64,000 bases of DNA from the NCBI GenBank assembly GCA_002412765.1, contig DHVR01000068.1, positions 131,636 through 195,635 of the forward strand, given 5' to 3'. The DNA is from Leptolinea sp. UBA5203. Its GTDB lineage: Bacteria > Chloroflexota > Anaerolineae > Anaerolineales > Anaerolineaceae. The notes under the pieces were generated by a model. That model ran no database searches. It saw nothing but the letters and a program-made list of their open reading frames with translations, and was not told where the DNA came from. Position 1 is the stretch's first letter, and each line of letters opens with the position of its first letter. Of the stretch, positions 44,438 through 54,285 are shown in pieces. A program made the translations under genes and the position numbers.

Positions 44438-45499
44438 TTAATAGGTGTATTTTAATTGTTCTGGTGGAATAATCCCCTTGGGGGTTATAAAACCGGTAAT
44501 CAAATTGGCCGGTGTGATATCAAAAGCCGGATTGCGTGCCATGGCACCATCGTGGCTTATTTGTACGCTGGTAAAGCTGCCATCTTGTGTTTTTCCATAA
44601 ATGGTCAATACTTCGTCCTGATCCCGCTCCTCAATAATGATCTCAGACCCATCCGCACAGCTCATATCCACCGTCGATGGCGGAATGGCCACGTAGAATG
44701 GAATATGAAAATAATTTGCCAGTAGGGCTTTTTCAAAGGTGCCAATCTTATTGGCCGTATCGCCGTTGCGTGCCACTTTGTCCGCCCCAACAATGACCAT
44801 GTCCACTTCGCCGCGCTGCATGAAATAACCCGCTGCATTATCCGCAATGATGGCATGCGGTACCCCTTCATTCATTAGTTCCCAGGAGGTCAAGCGGGCA
44901 CCTTGCAGTCTAGGACGGGTTTCATCCACCCAGACAAACAGATTTTTGCCCTCACGTTTGGCCGTATAAATGGGCGCCAAAGCGGAACCCCAATCCACGA
45001 AGGCCAGCCAGCCGGCGTTGCAATGGGTCAGAATGCGCATATGATCTGTGATCAAGGCGGCGCCTATTTTTCCGATGGCCTGACCATCTTCCACATCTTC
45101 ATCCGCGATTTGTTTGGCCGCATGATCAGCAACCGCGACCCACCTTGCAGAATCCTGAATGCCTGTAAGTGCAGTATTCACCCGATCCACCGCATAAAAC
45201 AAATTATGAGCTGTAGGCCGGGTTTGCATAATCATTGTTGTAAATAATTTCAAGGCTTGCAAAGGGTCCGGACTGGACTGCACCTCACGCACTGCCTGTG
45301 CCATGGCATACCCGGCGGCTGCACCGATGGCCCCTGCCCCGCGAACCACCATGCTGCGGATTGCTTCACAGGTTCCAGCGCAAGTTGGATAAGCGATAAT
45401 TTCAAACTGATGCGGCAGCAAGGGTTGGTTAATCATTTTCACAACCCCGTCTTCCATCCAGATGGTCCGATATGTTTTTTCGTTTACAAACAATGCCAA
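44438..45499 (-). CDS. mtnA: S-methyl-5-thioribose-1-phosphate isomerase
   Basis: This is a 353-residue aldose-ketose isomerase of methionine salvage. VRGAGAIGAAAGYAMA, ILTHCNAGWLA (catalytic Cys) and VGADKVARNGDTANKIGT (catalytic Asp) are conserved. It could also act on other ribose-1-phosphates; related to eIF2B alpha subunits. Between tatC and tal in one unit. Confidence 0.94.
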   Translation of the reverse strand: MALFVNEKTYRTIWMEDGVVKMINQPLLPHQFEIIAYPTCAGTCEAIRSMVVRGAGAIGAAAGYAMAQAVREVQSSPDPLQALKLFTTMIMQTRPTAHNLFYAVDRVNTALTGIQDSARWVAVADHAAKQIADEDVEDGQAIGKIGAALITDHMRILTHCNAGWLAFVDWGSALAPIYTAKREGKNLFVWVDETRPRLQGARLTSWELMNEGVPHAIIADNAAGYFMQRGEVDMVIVGADKVARNGDTANKIGTFEKALLANYFHIPFYVAIPPSTVDMSCADGSEIIIEERDQDEVLTIYGKTQDGSFTSVQISHDGAMARNPAFDITPANLITGFITPKGIIPPEQLKYTY

Positions 45500-45523
45500 C
45501 CCTCCAATACGTCGCAGCGAATA

Positions 45524-46225
45524 TCAAGCAAATGCTGCGAAGACGATACTCAATAGATATAAAACAATCAGCGGCGCCATGAATAAAGCCATATTAATCG
45601 GATCGCCAGTTGGGGTGATCACAGCCGATAAGATGGCGATAACCACAAAGGCGATCTTCCAATTCTTCAAGAGTTGTTTGGCAGTGATGATTTTTAACTT
45701 CGCCAGCAAAAGGATCACGAGAGGCGATTCAAAGCTGATCCCTAGCCAGAAAATCAGGCTTAACACAAAAGAGAAATAATCATCCAGGCGGGGTAAGGTT
45801 TGAACATTTAGAATCCCCACCAGGAACGGGATGGCGGAAGGAAGCATGACAAAATAAGCAAACGCTACACCCCCAAGGAAAAATACGGTACCTACGGGCA
45901 GAAAGAAAAGCAAAGTACGTTTTTCTTTTGATTTTAAGGCAGGAAAAATAAAGGACAGCACCTGGAACAAGGTATACGGGAAGGAGAACACAAACCCCGT
46001 CAGGAAAGTGGCTTTCATGATAATGGTAATGTTTTCCGTCACAGCGATGGATTGCAAATTTTGCAATCCGCCGATCGGTTTTGCTAATATCTCAAGGATG
46101 GGCTCTGCGATAACAAAGCTGGCCATGGAAAAAGCGAGGATGCCAACGATGGCTTTAAGGACATGTTTACGTAAATCATCCAGATGTTCCATCAAGCTCA
46201 TTTGAAGTTCATTCTCTTTTTGCAT
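45524..46225 (-). CDS. tatC: Twin-arginine translocase subunit TatC
   Basis: This is a 233-residue protein with six membrane helices. MEHLDDLRKHVLKA is the N-terminal signal-binding motif with the conserved Glu; FVFSFPYTLFQVLSFIFPAL with the FxxP loop follows. It inserts folded proteins with Arg-Arg signals. No tatA or tatB gene adjoins it. A GGTGA precedes the ATG at 46225. Confidence 0.95.
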   Translation of the reverse strand: MQKENELQMSLMEHLDDLRKHVLKAIVGILAFSMASFVIAEPILEILAKPIGGLQNLQSIAVTENITIIMKATFLTGFVFSFPYTLFQVLSFIFPALKSKEKRTLLFFLPVGTVFFLGGVAFAYFVMLPSAIPFLVGILNVQTLPRLDDYFSFVLSLIFWLGISFESPLVILLLAKLKIITAKQLLKNWKIAFVVIAILSAVITPTGDPINMALFMAPLIVLYLLSIVFAAFA

Positions 46226-46292
46226 CACTCACCATAATAATAAAGTCTTATTCATTCAGAATCTCATTATAGTATAGAAATCCCGCCTGAAA

Positions 46293-48158
46293 TTATTCCT
46301 TAAGAATAGAAAGCTTCTTTAATAAAGATGGCAGGGGTATCCCGTTGGCATCATAACCGCGCAGGCGATAATATTTCTCAAGCATGGGGCGTAAAGGTAC
46401 CACTTTCTGTTCCGGGTCCGATTTTCGTCCCTCTTTCAAGAAACGATCCGGTAAAATATCCTGTTCGCGATCCACACCTTCCAAAGTATTGAGATAGCGC
46501 TCCAGAACATGAATGCGCTCCCCGGCTTGCATAAATTCCCTGGACGAAAGTGGGTATCCACTCATGTTGCTGTACAGATTCGGGAAGATGCTGATATCCA
46601 TCAGTTTCAAGGCCAGCCTGGGAACGAACTGCATCACCAGCGCCAGCAATCGATCCCAGGTATAGTGCACTAAAGGCGGCTCCAGCACGTAGGCAAATGA
46701 GGTGAACAGACAAGTAGGAATGGAGTTCACCGCAGCATAGAGGTTCTCAAAGAACACCACAAATTCGGCCTTGGCGCGCATCGTGTGCGGCTTTAATAAA
46801 TGAAAGAAATTTTCCAGAGGAAAGATGGTGGCAGAGAGATGACAGCCACCCCGATTTGCCACCGCGTAAGCCAACCCTTGCCCCCAGGCGCCGCGCGGAT
46901 CATAAGCTGGAAGTTCCATGCCTTTCACATGATTGGCAAATTCCGTGCCGCCAATTTTCAAGGATAGCCAGCGCGAGCCATTAGCCAGCCAATCCCCAAT
47001 GCCTTTGCGATCTGAAATATCATACAGCATGTCGGTGACACTTTTAATGCAGCCAAATTTTAAGTCGGATTCCATCAGCCCTTTCTCGGTGGCTTCCATG
47101 GCAAAGGCGATGGTGGATGCAGCAGAGATGGTATCAATACCCAGTTCGCCGCACAAGTCATTCCATTCAATGATGGCTTGCGGGTCAAACACTTCCAGAT
47201 TGGAACCAAACATGCCGATGGTCTCGTATTCCGGTATATGCACTTTTTCGCCGTCCAGGGTGCCTTTATGACCGCAAAGAATTACGCAGCGTTGACAGGC
47301 ATCCGGTTTGGTTTGAAACAGCCTTGCGTATTCCTCCCCTGAAATTTGCCCGGCTTTTGGATGAGTGCCGTCCGCAAAATTACGCACCGGTAGAATGCCC
47401 TCTTTATTGGTGTATTTCAAATTGGACGCCGTACCAAAAAAGCGATAATCATCCCCGGTAGTATGATTGCGATTGATGTATTTGATGGCCAGTTTTTTTG
47501 CTTTGAGAAATTCTTTCTCATACACCGGCAGATACTCATAGGTATTGCCAAAGACAACAACTGCCTTGAGGTTTTTGCTGCCCATAACGGCGCCAAGCCC
47601 TCCACGCCCAAGAAATCGGTCCCCAGAGGCTATATTGGCGTAAGACACCCCATTTTCACCTGCCGGCCCTATCACCAATGAGCCGTCATTTTTTCCGATC
47701 GCAAAATGTTTTTGGGTTTGGGGTATAGTTAATCGTAACAAATGTGGAGACGGCTCAATTTTCATCGTCTGGCTGTCAATGGTCAGCACGGAGAGTTCAG
47801 CCAATTTACCCCGTAGAATCAGACCTTCATATCCGGCGGTTTTTAAGGCATTGCCAAAGCTGCCGCCGCAGGTGGAGGTCACAATTAAATCTGTCAATGG
47901 GGATTTAGCCACGGCTGCAAAACGGCTGGAACTGGGTGCTCCTGTTCCCGTCAATGGGCCGGTCATGATGATCAACACATTATCAGGTGAGAGGGCATCC
48001 GTGCCCGGAACCAATCGCTCAGCCAGTAAACTGAGCGCCAACCCCTTTCCGCCTAGGTAGAGTTTTCTTTCCTGGGCAGTGATTTCAAATATCCGGATGG
48101 TTTGAAGATTCAGATCGATTTCTAGAATTCGATTCGGTGTACCCACAAATTTTTGCAT
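46293..48158 (-). CDS. Aldehyde:ferredoxin oxidoreductase
   Basis: This is a 621-residue tungsten/molybdenum bis-pterin enzyme. RFLGRGGLGAVMGSKNLKAV is typical of the pterin-binding domain, CQRCVILC gives three Cys of the 4Fe-4S cluster, and a later CHLS or SIPTC Cys may be the fourth. It oxidises aldehydes with ferredoxin in anaerobes. The ATG at 48158 (MQKFVG) has AGGA eight bases upstream; an 11-residue extension is less likely. The MoaD-like gene at 54286 is next to ttuA and probably not its partner. Confidence 0.92.
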   Translation of the reverse strand: MQKFVGTPNRILEIDLNLQTIRIFEITAQERKLYLGGKGLALSLLAERLVPGTDALSPDNVLIIMTGPLTGTGAPSSSRFAAVAKSPLTDLIVTSTCGGSFGNALKTAGYEGLILRGKLAELSVLTIDSQTMKIEPSPHLLRLTIPQTQKHFAIGKNDGSLVIGPAGENGVSYANIASGDRFLGRGGLGAVMGSKNLKAVVVFGNTYEYLPVYEKEFLKAKKLAIKYINRNHTTGDDYRFFGTASNLKYTNKEGILPVRNFADGTHPKAGQISGEEYARLFQTKPDACQRCVILCGHKGTLDGEKVHIPEYETIGMFGSNLEVFDPQAIIEWNDLCGELGIDTISAASTIAFAMEATEKGLMESDLKFGCIKSVTDMLYDISDRKGIGDWLANGSRWLSLKIGGTEFANHVKGMELPAYDPRGAWGQGLAYAVANRGGCHLSATIFPLENFFHLLKPHTMRAKAEFVVFFENLYAAVNSIPTCLFTSFAYVLEPPLVHYTWDRLLALVMQFVPRLALKLMDISIFPNLYSNMSGYPLSSREFMQAGERIHVLERYLNTLEGVDREQDILPDRFLKEGRKSDPEQKVVPLRPMLEKYYRLRGYDANGIPLPSLLKKLSILKE

Positions 48159-48328
48159 GCCAATTCCTGCCAATGGTAGACTTCCAGCCAATTATACACT
48201 GGTCTAATGGCCGATATGGCAATCCAATATTCCCGGCTATAATTGAACTGCCGTTATAACGAACAAGTTTTTACCAACTCGGATTCTCATTAATCCTATC
48301 CTTACCAATCTATTCCAGGACAAGAAGC

Positions 48329-50140
48329 ATGCAAGCCTTCAAAGAACATCCTTACAACATTCAAAAAGTCTACACAAAGAACCGACTACTGGGTTTATGG
48401 CGCCTAATCTCCGGTTATCAATTCGTTTATGTAATCGCCACTTTGAGTCTCGGTATTGCTGCGCTTTCCAAGACCGCCACTTATATCCTTCTAAAGAATT
48501 TTGTTGATCAATATTTCGTGGAGAAAAACCCAATCCTTTCCTTGCCCCTGATTGCAGGTGGATTTGTCTTACTGGCTGTCTTCCAGGGTGGGTTTTCCTT
48601 TCTTGCAGGAACTCTGGCTGCCAGTACCACCGAAGGTTCCATAAAACGCCTGCGCGACTATTTATTTGATCATCTGCAGCGGCTGCAATTTACTTATCAT
48701 GATAAGACGCAGACCGGCGAACAAATCCAGCGGGTCACCTCAGATGTGGATGCTTTGCGGCGTTTTTTTCAAAATCAAGCCATTGAATTTGGCCGCATTG
48801 TTTTATTATTTGTGGTCAATTTTATAGCCCTGTTAACCCTGAACGTCAAATTGGCCTTCATATCCGTGGCCATTGTGCCCCTGATTATGATCATCTCCAT
48901 GCAGTTTTTCAAACGGATTTCCACGGCTTATGAAAAATATCAGGAACAGGAAGCCGTGCTATCCACCACTCTGCAGGAAAATCTAAGCGGGGTTCGCGTG
49001 GTTAAAGCCTTTGCCCGTCAAGATTTTGAAATGGAAAAATTTGACCGAGACAACTGGGAAAAATTCGTGCGCGGTAAAAAACTGCTAACCATTGAAGCAC
49101 TCTTTTGGCCCATTACGGATGTACTGTGTGCCATTCAATTACTCACCGGCTACTTTGTGGGTGCCATGATGGCCATCAACCATACCATCTCGGTCGGGTC
49201 CTACCTGGCCTTCGCCGGCATGATTATCTGGATCATCTTCCCCATGCGGAATTTAGGCCGCATCATCATCCAAATCTCCACCGGCCTGGTCTCTTTTGAC
49301 CGCGTGATGGAGATTGTTAAGCAGGAACGCGAAGACCTGGACGCAGGGGAGGCCCTCCTCACCCAGCACCCGGCCGGAAAAGTGGAATTTAAACAGGTGG
49401 TCTTTACCTACGAATCCGGGAAGAATGCCCTGGATAATGTAAGTTTCGTTTGTCATCCCGGCCAAAGCATCGCCCTCCTGGGGCTCACCGGTTCCGGGAA
49501 GACCACCCTGGTCAACCTGCTGCCCCGCTTCTATGACCCCAGCTCCGGCCAAATTTTATTGGATGATGTGGACATCACCCGCATCTCCCGTCGATATCTA
49601 CGCCAGCATATAGGCATCGTTGAACAGGAACCCTTCCTGTTTTCTATGAGCATCCGGAAAAATATTACCTACGGAATCACTCGAGCCATCAGCGATGAGG
49701 AAATTTTCGAGGCAGCCAAAGCAGCCGCCATCCATGAAGTTATTCTGAGCTTCCCTGCTGGATACGATACCCTGGTGGGCGAACGCGGCGTTACTCTTTC
49801 CGGAGGTCAAAAACAACGGGTGGCCATCGCCAGAACCTTGCTCAAAAACCCAAGTATTCTGATCCTGGATGATTCCACAGCTTCCGTGGATTTGGATACG
49901 GAATCCATCATCCGGGATGCTTTGGTCAAACTCATGCAAAACCGGACGACCTTTATCATTGCCCACCGCATCCAAAGCATCATGAACGCCGATCAAATTC
50001 TGATCCTGGAAGATGGAAAAATCATTCAATACGGAACCCATCAATCGCTTCTCGCACAATCCGGTACCTATCAGGACATTTACCAAATGCAGACCGCAAT
50101 GGAACTGCATTTGTCTGAGGAAATTATTCATGGCAGCTAA
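48329..50140 (+). CDS. ABC exporter half, degenerate Walker B
   Basis: This is a 603-residue half transporter: six membrane helices (about 30-320), then an ATPase with Walker A GLTGSGKTT, canonical signature LSGGQKQR and Walker B LILDDSTASVD. The residue after the Walker B Asp, normally catalytic Glu, is Asp here. With the next gene, which has Glu but an altered signature, it forms one canonical and one degenerate ATP site, as in TM287/288-like heterodimers. Export substrate unknown (multidrug or lipid-like). The genes overlap by 11 bases. Confidence 0.93.
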   Translation: MQAFKEHPYNIQKVYTKNRLLGLWRLISGYQFVYVIATLSLGIAALSKTATYILLKNFVDQYFVEKNPILSLPLIAGGFVLLAVFQGGFSFLAGTLAASTTEGSIKRLRDYLFDHLQRLQFTYHDKTQTGEQIQRVTSDVDALRRFFQNQAIEFGRIVLLFVVNFIALLTLNVKLAFISVAIVPLIMIISMQFFKRISTAYEKYQEQEAVLSTTLQENLSGVRVVKAFARQDFEMEKFDRDNWEKFVRGKKLLTIEALFWPITDVLCAIQLLTGYFVGAMMAINHTISVGSYLAFAGMIIWIIFPMRNLGRIIIQISTGLVSFDRVMEIVKQEREDLDAGEALLTQHPAGKVEFKQVVFTYESGKNALDNVSFVCHPGQSIALLGLTGSGKTTLVNLLPRFYDPSSGQILLDDVDITRISRRYLRQHIGIVEQEPFLFSMSIRKNITYGITRAISDEEIFEAAKAAAIHEVILSFPAGYDTLVGERGVTLSGGQKQRVAIARTLLKNPSILILDDSTASVDLDTESIIRDALVKLMQNRTTFIIAHRIQSIMNADQILILEDGKIIQYGTHQSLLAQSGTYQDIYQMQTAMELHLSEEIIHGS

Positions 50141-51947
50141 CGCATATTTCGAAGAGGAAGAATACGCCGTTCAAGAAAATGGACGTACGCTCTTACGCAC
50201 CCTGGGGTTGATCAAACCGCACCGTAAATGGGTGTTTGGTTTTCTATTGGCAATCAGTGTCGTCTCAGGCCTGGAAGCAGTCTTCACTTATATCAGTAAA
50301 TTGATTATAGACAACGCCATCCTTGCGGAAAACCCGGCTGAATTGATACGTCTTATTACCATTTACGGGGCCTGTATTCTGTTTCAAGCCACCGGGATTT
50401 TCTGTTTTATCTATCTGGCAGGCATCCTGGGTGAGCGAATCCGTTATGACCTTCGGAAAATGATGTTCAATCATCTACAAAAGCTTTCTCTGTCCTACTA
50501 CAGCAAGACCCCGGTAGGCTGGATCATCTCCCGCGTCACCTCGGATTCTGACCGGGTAGCCGAATTGATGACCTGGGGCTTGCTGGATGTAACCTGGGCT
50601 GTTTTTAACATTGCCGCCTCCATGGTTTTCATGATGATTATCAATTGGAAATTAGCCATCTTCATTTTTCTGCTTCTGCCAATTCTGGCGTATATTGGCA
50701 TTCAATTCCGCATTCTTATCCTGAAGGAATTTCGCAACGTTCGCAAAATCAATTCAAAAATCACAGCTTCGTTCAACGAAACCATCACCGGTGTGCGAGT
50801 GATTAAGGCCCTGGTTCGTGAAGAGGAAAATTCGCAGGAATTCAAACACTTAACCACCCAGATGTATCATTCAGGCTATCGCGCTTCCTGGTTGAGCGCC
50901 CTTTTTTTACCCACCGTGCAGCTCATTACAGCTATCGGCCTCGGCGGCATTATCTGGTACGGAGGTTATCAAACCTCAGTTGGCGGTATGACCATCGGTG
51001 GCATTCAAGCGTTCATCACCTATATCACCTTTATGATGTGGCCGATCAGCGATATTGCCCGGGTGTTTGCTGAAATGCAGCATGCCATCGCCTCAGCCGA
51101 ACGCATTTTTAGCCTGGTGGATTCGAAAGCCGATATTCTCGATCGTGCAGATGCCGAACATCCCGAAACCATCCAAGGAGACGTTATTTTTGAAAACGTA
51201 TCTTTCTCATACGAAAACGAAGGCAAAATACTGGATGATTTTAACCTGCATGTAAAACGCGGGGAAACCATCGCCCTGGTGGGTTCCACGGGGGGAGGAA
51301 AATCCACCATCGTTAACCTCCTTTGCCGTTTCTATGAACCCCAGACTGGGCATATCATCATCGGCGGCAAAGAATATACCAGCATCAGCCAGAATGCCCT
51401 GCAGTCCAAAATTGGCATGGTCCCTCAAACGCCGCACCTGTTTTCAGGAAACATCCTGGAAAACCTGCAATACGGTAATCTTAAGGCAACCGAGGAAGAA
51501 ATCATCCAGGCAGCCAAACAAACCGGTGCCCACGATTTTATTATTAATTTTCCAGAAGGATATCGGCAGGAAGTCGGGGAAGGCGGGAATTCCCTCTCGG
51601 TGGGTCAAAAACAATTAATCAGTCTCACCCGTGCAGTGCTGGCCAAGCCAGAGATTTTTGTTATGGATGAAGCCACCAGTTCCATCGATACATTAACCGA
51701 GGCCTTGATCCAGAAAGGGATTGAGAAACTCATGGAAAACCGAACCAGTTTTATCATTGCCCATCGGCTTTCCACCATAAAACATGCCCATCGGATTCTG
51801 GTCATCGAACAGGGCAAAATTGCCGAAGCTGGAAGCCATGCGGAATTAATTCAACTGGGTGGAAAATACTACCAGCTCTACACCCGCCAATTCAGGCGCA
51901 GCATGGAAAGTCAAATCGGCGAATTACAATCCACCCCTATTTCCTAA
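50130..51947 (+). CDS. ABC exporter half, canonical Walker B with altered signature
   Basis: This is a 605-residue partner of the preceding half. It has six membrane helices, Walker A GSTGGGKST, signature LSVGQKQL (Gly to Val change) and Walker B IFVMDEATSSID with the catalytic Glu. The ATG at 50130 is chosen because it overlaps the previous stop region in the usual coupled manner; longer versions run into the first gene. Followed by a hairpin at 51956-51982. Confidence 0.93.
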   Translation: MAANAYFEEEEYAVQENGRTLLRTLGLIKPHRKWVFGFLLAISVVSGLEAVFTYISKLIIDNAILAENPAELIRLITIYGACILFQATGIFCFIYLAGILGERIRYDLRKMMFNHLQKLSLSYYSKTPVGWIISRVTSDSDRVAELMTWGLLDVTWAVFNIAASMVFMMIINWKLAIFIFLLLPILAYIGIQFRILILKEFRNVRKINSKITASFNETITGVRVIKALVREEENSQEFKHLTTQMYHSGYRASWLSALFLPTVQLITAIGLGGIIWYGGYQTSVGGMTIGGIQAFITYITFMMWPISDIARVFAEMQHAIASAERIFSLVDSKADILDRADAEHPETIQGDVIFENVSFSYENEGKILDDFNLHVKRGETIALVGSTGGGKSTIVNLLCRFYEPQTGHIIIGGKEYTSISQNALQSKIGMVPQTPHLFSGNILENLQYGNLKATEEEIIQAAKQTGAHDFIINFPEGYRQEVGEGGNSLSVGQKQLISLTRAVLAKPEIFVMDEATSSIDTLTEALIQKGIEKLMENRTSFIIAHRLSTIKHAHRILVIEQGKIAEAGSHAELIQLGGKYYQLYTRQFRRSMESQIGELQSTPIS

Positions 51948-51955
51948 AGAAAGAC

Positions 51956-51982
51956 CAGACCCGCCACGATGTGACGGGTCTG
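51956..51982. terminator. Terminator between the exporter and the small gene
   Basis: Arms CAGACCCG and CGGGTCTG with inner pairing, followed by TTAGTTTT; it lies between convergent genes. Confidence 0.75.
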
Positions 51983-51988
51983 TTAGTT

Positions 51989-52168
51989 TTACTTGATTCC
52001 GCGAATCAGTTCGAGGAATTCTTGCCATTCTTCGGCAAAGAAATGCAGGGTGACATTATTTAATTCCAAATGATAGGTTGTCTCACCATCCGGTTCTTCT
52101 GCCAGCCATGCAATATAGCTGTCAGTTTCAGCAAGGGTTTTGGTTTTGGGTTCTGGAGCTTTATCCAT
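51989..52168 (-). CDS. 59-residue conserved-looking small protein
   Basis: This is a short frame with good coding signs: AAAGGAG lies seven bases before its ATG. The protein starts MDKAPEPKTK, has DSYIAWLAEEPDGETTYHLE and a beta-strand pair ending NNVTLHFF, then a helix EEWQEFLELI, and stops at 51989. The composition is acidic and soluble. I do not recognise the family; the strand-strand-helix pattern with Tyr/His/Leu alternation suggests a small folded domain. It lies 44 bases before the AI-2E permease stop on the same strand, upstream of no other gene, so it may be co-transcribed with that permease. Confidence 0.75.
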   Translation of the reverse strand: MDKAPEPKTKTLAETDSYIAWLAEEPDGETTYHLELNNVTLHFFAEEWQEFLELIRGIK

Positions 52169-52212
52169 TTCGTACTCCTTTCTTAGTAGAATAAATTTTT
52201 TCCATCCATAGT

Positions 52213-53445
52213 CTATTTCTGTTTTCTAAAAACTCGTTTAAACCAATTGAGGATGTTTGTAAACCATTTGTTCAACCATGATTTTACTTTGTTTATGACC
52301 GGAGGTACAGGTTCCGGAGGAGGAATGGTAACCATGTTCTCCCAGGGGTCCATATCCAGCATTTTGTGTGCAGCATAATCGATAAACAATTTAATCGTTG
52401 CCACTACTGGTGCTGCCAATAAAACACCCACAACCCCCAAAATTGAGATTCCTATTAAGGCGCCTAACATGACAGCAGCCGGATGAACCTGCAAAGCATC
52501 CGCCAGGACGCGCGGCACAACGACATTATCCAAAATCGCATCCATCAACCAGGCAATTCCAACCACCAGTAAAACATATAACCAGGGATTCATCCCAAAG
52601 AGATGACTTTCCTGAAAAAAGGACACAAAACCAAACGTGGTCCAGGCAACAGCCGGCCCTACATAGGGAACAAAGCGAGCTAACCCAGCCAAAATAGCAA
52701 GACCCACGAAATACTTTACCTGCATGCCCCCTAAAAATGCCATGTAGATCACAATTGTCAAACCAATGATCAGGAGTTGCCCTCGTAAAAAAGCATTCCA
52801 TATCCGTGATAGTTCCCGTCCAATGCGGGTAATATCAACCTGATAACCGGGGATGGTGACATTGATAATCCGATCTGGTACACCTTTGGTTTCCGAGAGA
52901 ATGAAATAGGAAATCAGAAATATAAAGAATAACCAGGCAAACAAGGAGGCAGCCCCTGAGGCCAGGCCAGTGATTAAATTTCCAACTTTTCCTAATGCAG
53001 GCTGAATAAAACTGCGTAGTTCCACGCCAATGTTCTCATATAAAACCGAATCCAATTCGAAGGTGTACGGTCCAAGAACAATAGATTGACTGCTGAGCTG
53101 GTCAAGATATTCGGGGAGACTGGTGACTGCATTATTTAAGAATTTCACCAAACTACTGGCTTGTTCCACCAGGCTAATCCCTCCCCAGGTCGCCAGCCCG
53201 AGAAAGCTGATAATAATGAGTAGATAAATAATTGTGACAGCTAATCGCCAGGATAATTTGACATGGGAACGTAACTTGTCAATGACCGGATATAAAAGAT
53301 ACGAAAAAATAAAGGACAGCAGAATGGGACCCAGAAATTGTTGGAAACGAATTAACAAACCTGCCAGAATGGCGACAAAAGTTAACCCCACCACTAATTT
53401 TGTGGTACTGCTCCATTTAGGTGACAGAAGACTATTATTTTCCAT
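52213..53445 (-). CDS. AI-2E/PerM-family membrane protein
   Basis: This is a 410-residue protein with about eight membrane helices. FSYLLYPVIDKL, the later FVPYVGPAVAWT and a DNVVVPRVLADALQVHP segment are typical of the AI-2E (YdjZ/PerM/TqsA) family. Some members export autoinducer or act as Na+/H+ antiporters; the substrate here is unknown. A basic cytoplasmic tail (KSWLNKWFTNILNWFKRVF) ends the protein. The small gene at 51989 follows on the same strand. Confidence 0.9.
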   Translation of the reverse strand: MENNSLLSPKWSSTTKLVVGLTFVAILAGLLIRFQQFLGPILLSFIFSYLLYPVIDKLRSHVKLSWRLAVTIIYLLIIISFLGLATWGGISLVEQASSLVKFLNNAVTSLPEYLDQLSSQSIVLGPYTFELDSVLYENIGVELRSFIQPALGKVGNLITGLASGAASLFAWLFFIFLISYFILSETKGVPDRIINVTIPGYQVDITRIGRELSRIWNAFLRGQLLIIGLTIVIYMAFLGGMQVKYFVGLAILAGLARFVPYVGPAVAWTTFGFVSFFQESHLFGMNPWLYVLLVVGIAWLMDAILDNVVVPRVLADALQVHPAAVMLGALIGISILGVVGVLLAAPVVATIKLFIDYAAHKMLDMDPWENMVTIPPPEPVPPVINKVKSWLNKWFTNILNWFKRVFRKQK

Positions 53446-53469
53446 TTTTTCATCCCATCAAACAATGTT

Positions 53470-53502
53470 AATCTGCCAGCTTGATATCCAAACTGGCAGA
53501 TT
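53470..53502 (-). terminator. Terminator after the FHA membrane gene
   Basis: Perfect 10-base arms AATCTGCCAG and CTGGCAGATT, a 13-base loop; only a weak T run on the minus strand. Confidence 0.65.
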
Positions 53503-53532
53503 TTATTTATACCCTATACGTATAAAGCGGAT

Positions 53533-54138
53533 TTAAGGTTTCGGACAGGCAGCCGGGTCAAATAACCAGGGTACCACATCACACCACATGGAATTGGCAT
53601 CCACGTACCATAAAGCCAAAAGACTACAGATACACATCAGAATTAATACAATCAGAACGATGATCAATACAGTAGGGATTTTCTTTTTTGTTTTGGGCGG
53701 TACATAGGGTGAATCAGGAATTTGGCCGGAATAGGAAGGCATTTGTGGCTGAACAGGCGGCGGCGGGCTCACTTTCTGTGTGGGTGGAGTCGGAAGGCTG
53801 AACCCACCACCAGAGACAACCGTAGCATCACTATCCACCACCCCTTCAAATACCAGGGACAGGGTCTCTCCAAAGGTTACAATTTCTCCAGGGCGTAAAA
53901 CATAAGAGCCCATGAGACGTTGTCCATTCACGAAGGTACCATTCGTTGAGCCTAGATCCTCGATTAAATAATTCGCGCCCTGCAAAAATAATCGAGCTTG
54001 TCTCCTGGATACCTCGGAATCACTAATTACGATATCATTCGTCAGGTCTCGACCAATAACCATCTCATTTTTATCTAATGGATAAATCTGGCCGATCGAA
54101 GGACCTGATCGCATCACCAAACGGTATTTTGAACTCAT
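53533..54138 (-). CDS. FHA-domain protein with C-terminal membrane helix
   Basis: This is a 201-residue protein. The FHA domain (about 25-100) has IGRDLTNDIVI, SRRQARLF and GSTNGTFVNG. A Pro-rich linker follows (about 110-160), then one membrane helix (about 163-185) and a short outside tail with two Cys. It can read phosphothreonine at the inner membrane face and is a second possible partner for the Ser/Thr kinase at 27270. No kinase adjoins it. Confidence 0.87.
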   Translation of the reverse strand: MSSKYRLVMRSGPSIGQIYPLDKNEMVIGRDLTNDIVISDSEVSRRQARLFLQGANYLIEDLGSTNGTFVNGQRLMGSYVLRPGEIVTFGETLSLVFEGVVDSDATVVSGGGFSLPTPPTQKVSPPPPVQPQMPSYSGQIPDSPYVPPKTKKKIPTVLIIVLIVLILMCICSLLALWYVDANSMWCDVVPWLFDPAACPKP

Positions 54139-54285
54139 CTGTTTGCCCTCCAGTATGGTTTGTCAATCATAGTTTAACCGATTTGACAGAACAGTGTCAA
54201 CTGAATGGGGAACCTCAATGCGGTGGAAAGTATGTTAAAATAACGAATAATTTGACAACTTGAATATTGAACAATAAGGAATAAA

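Noticed and set aside
46293..48158. The MoaD-like gene at 54286 as cofactor partner of the aldehyde:ferredoxin oxidoreductase
   Set aside because: The MoaD-like gene is 6 kb away and coupled to ttuA; a sulfur-carrier role in tRNA thiolation explains it better.
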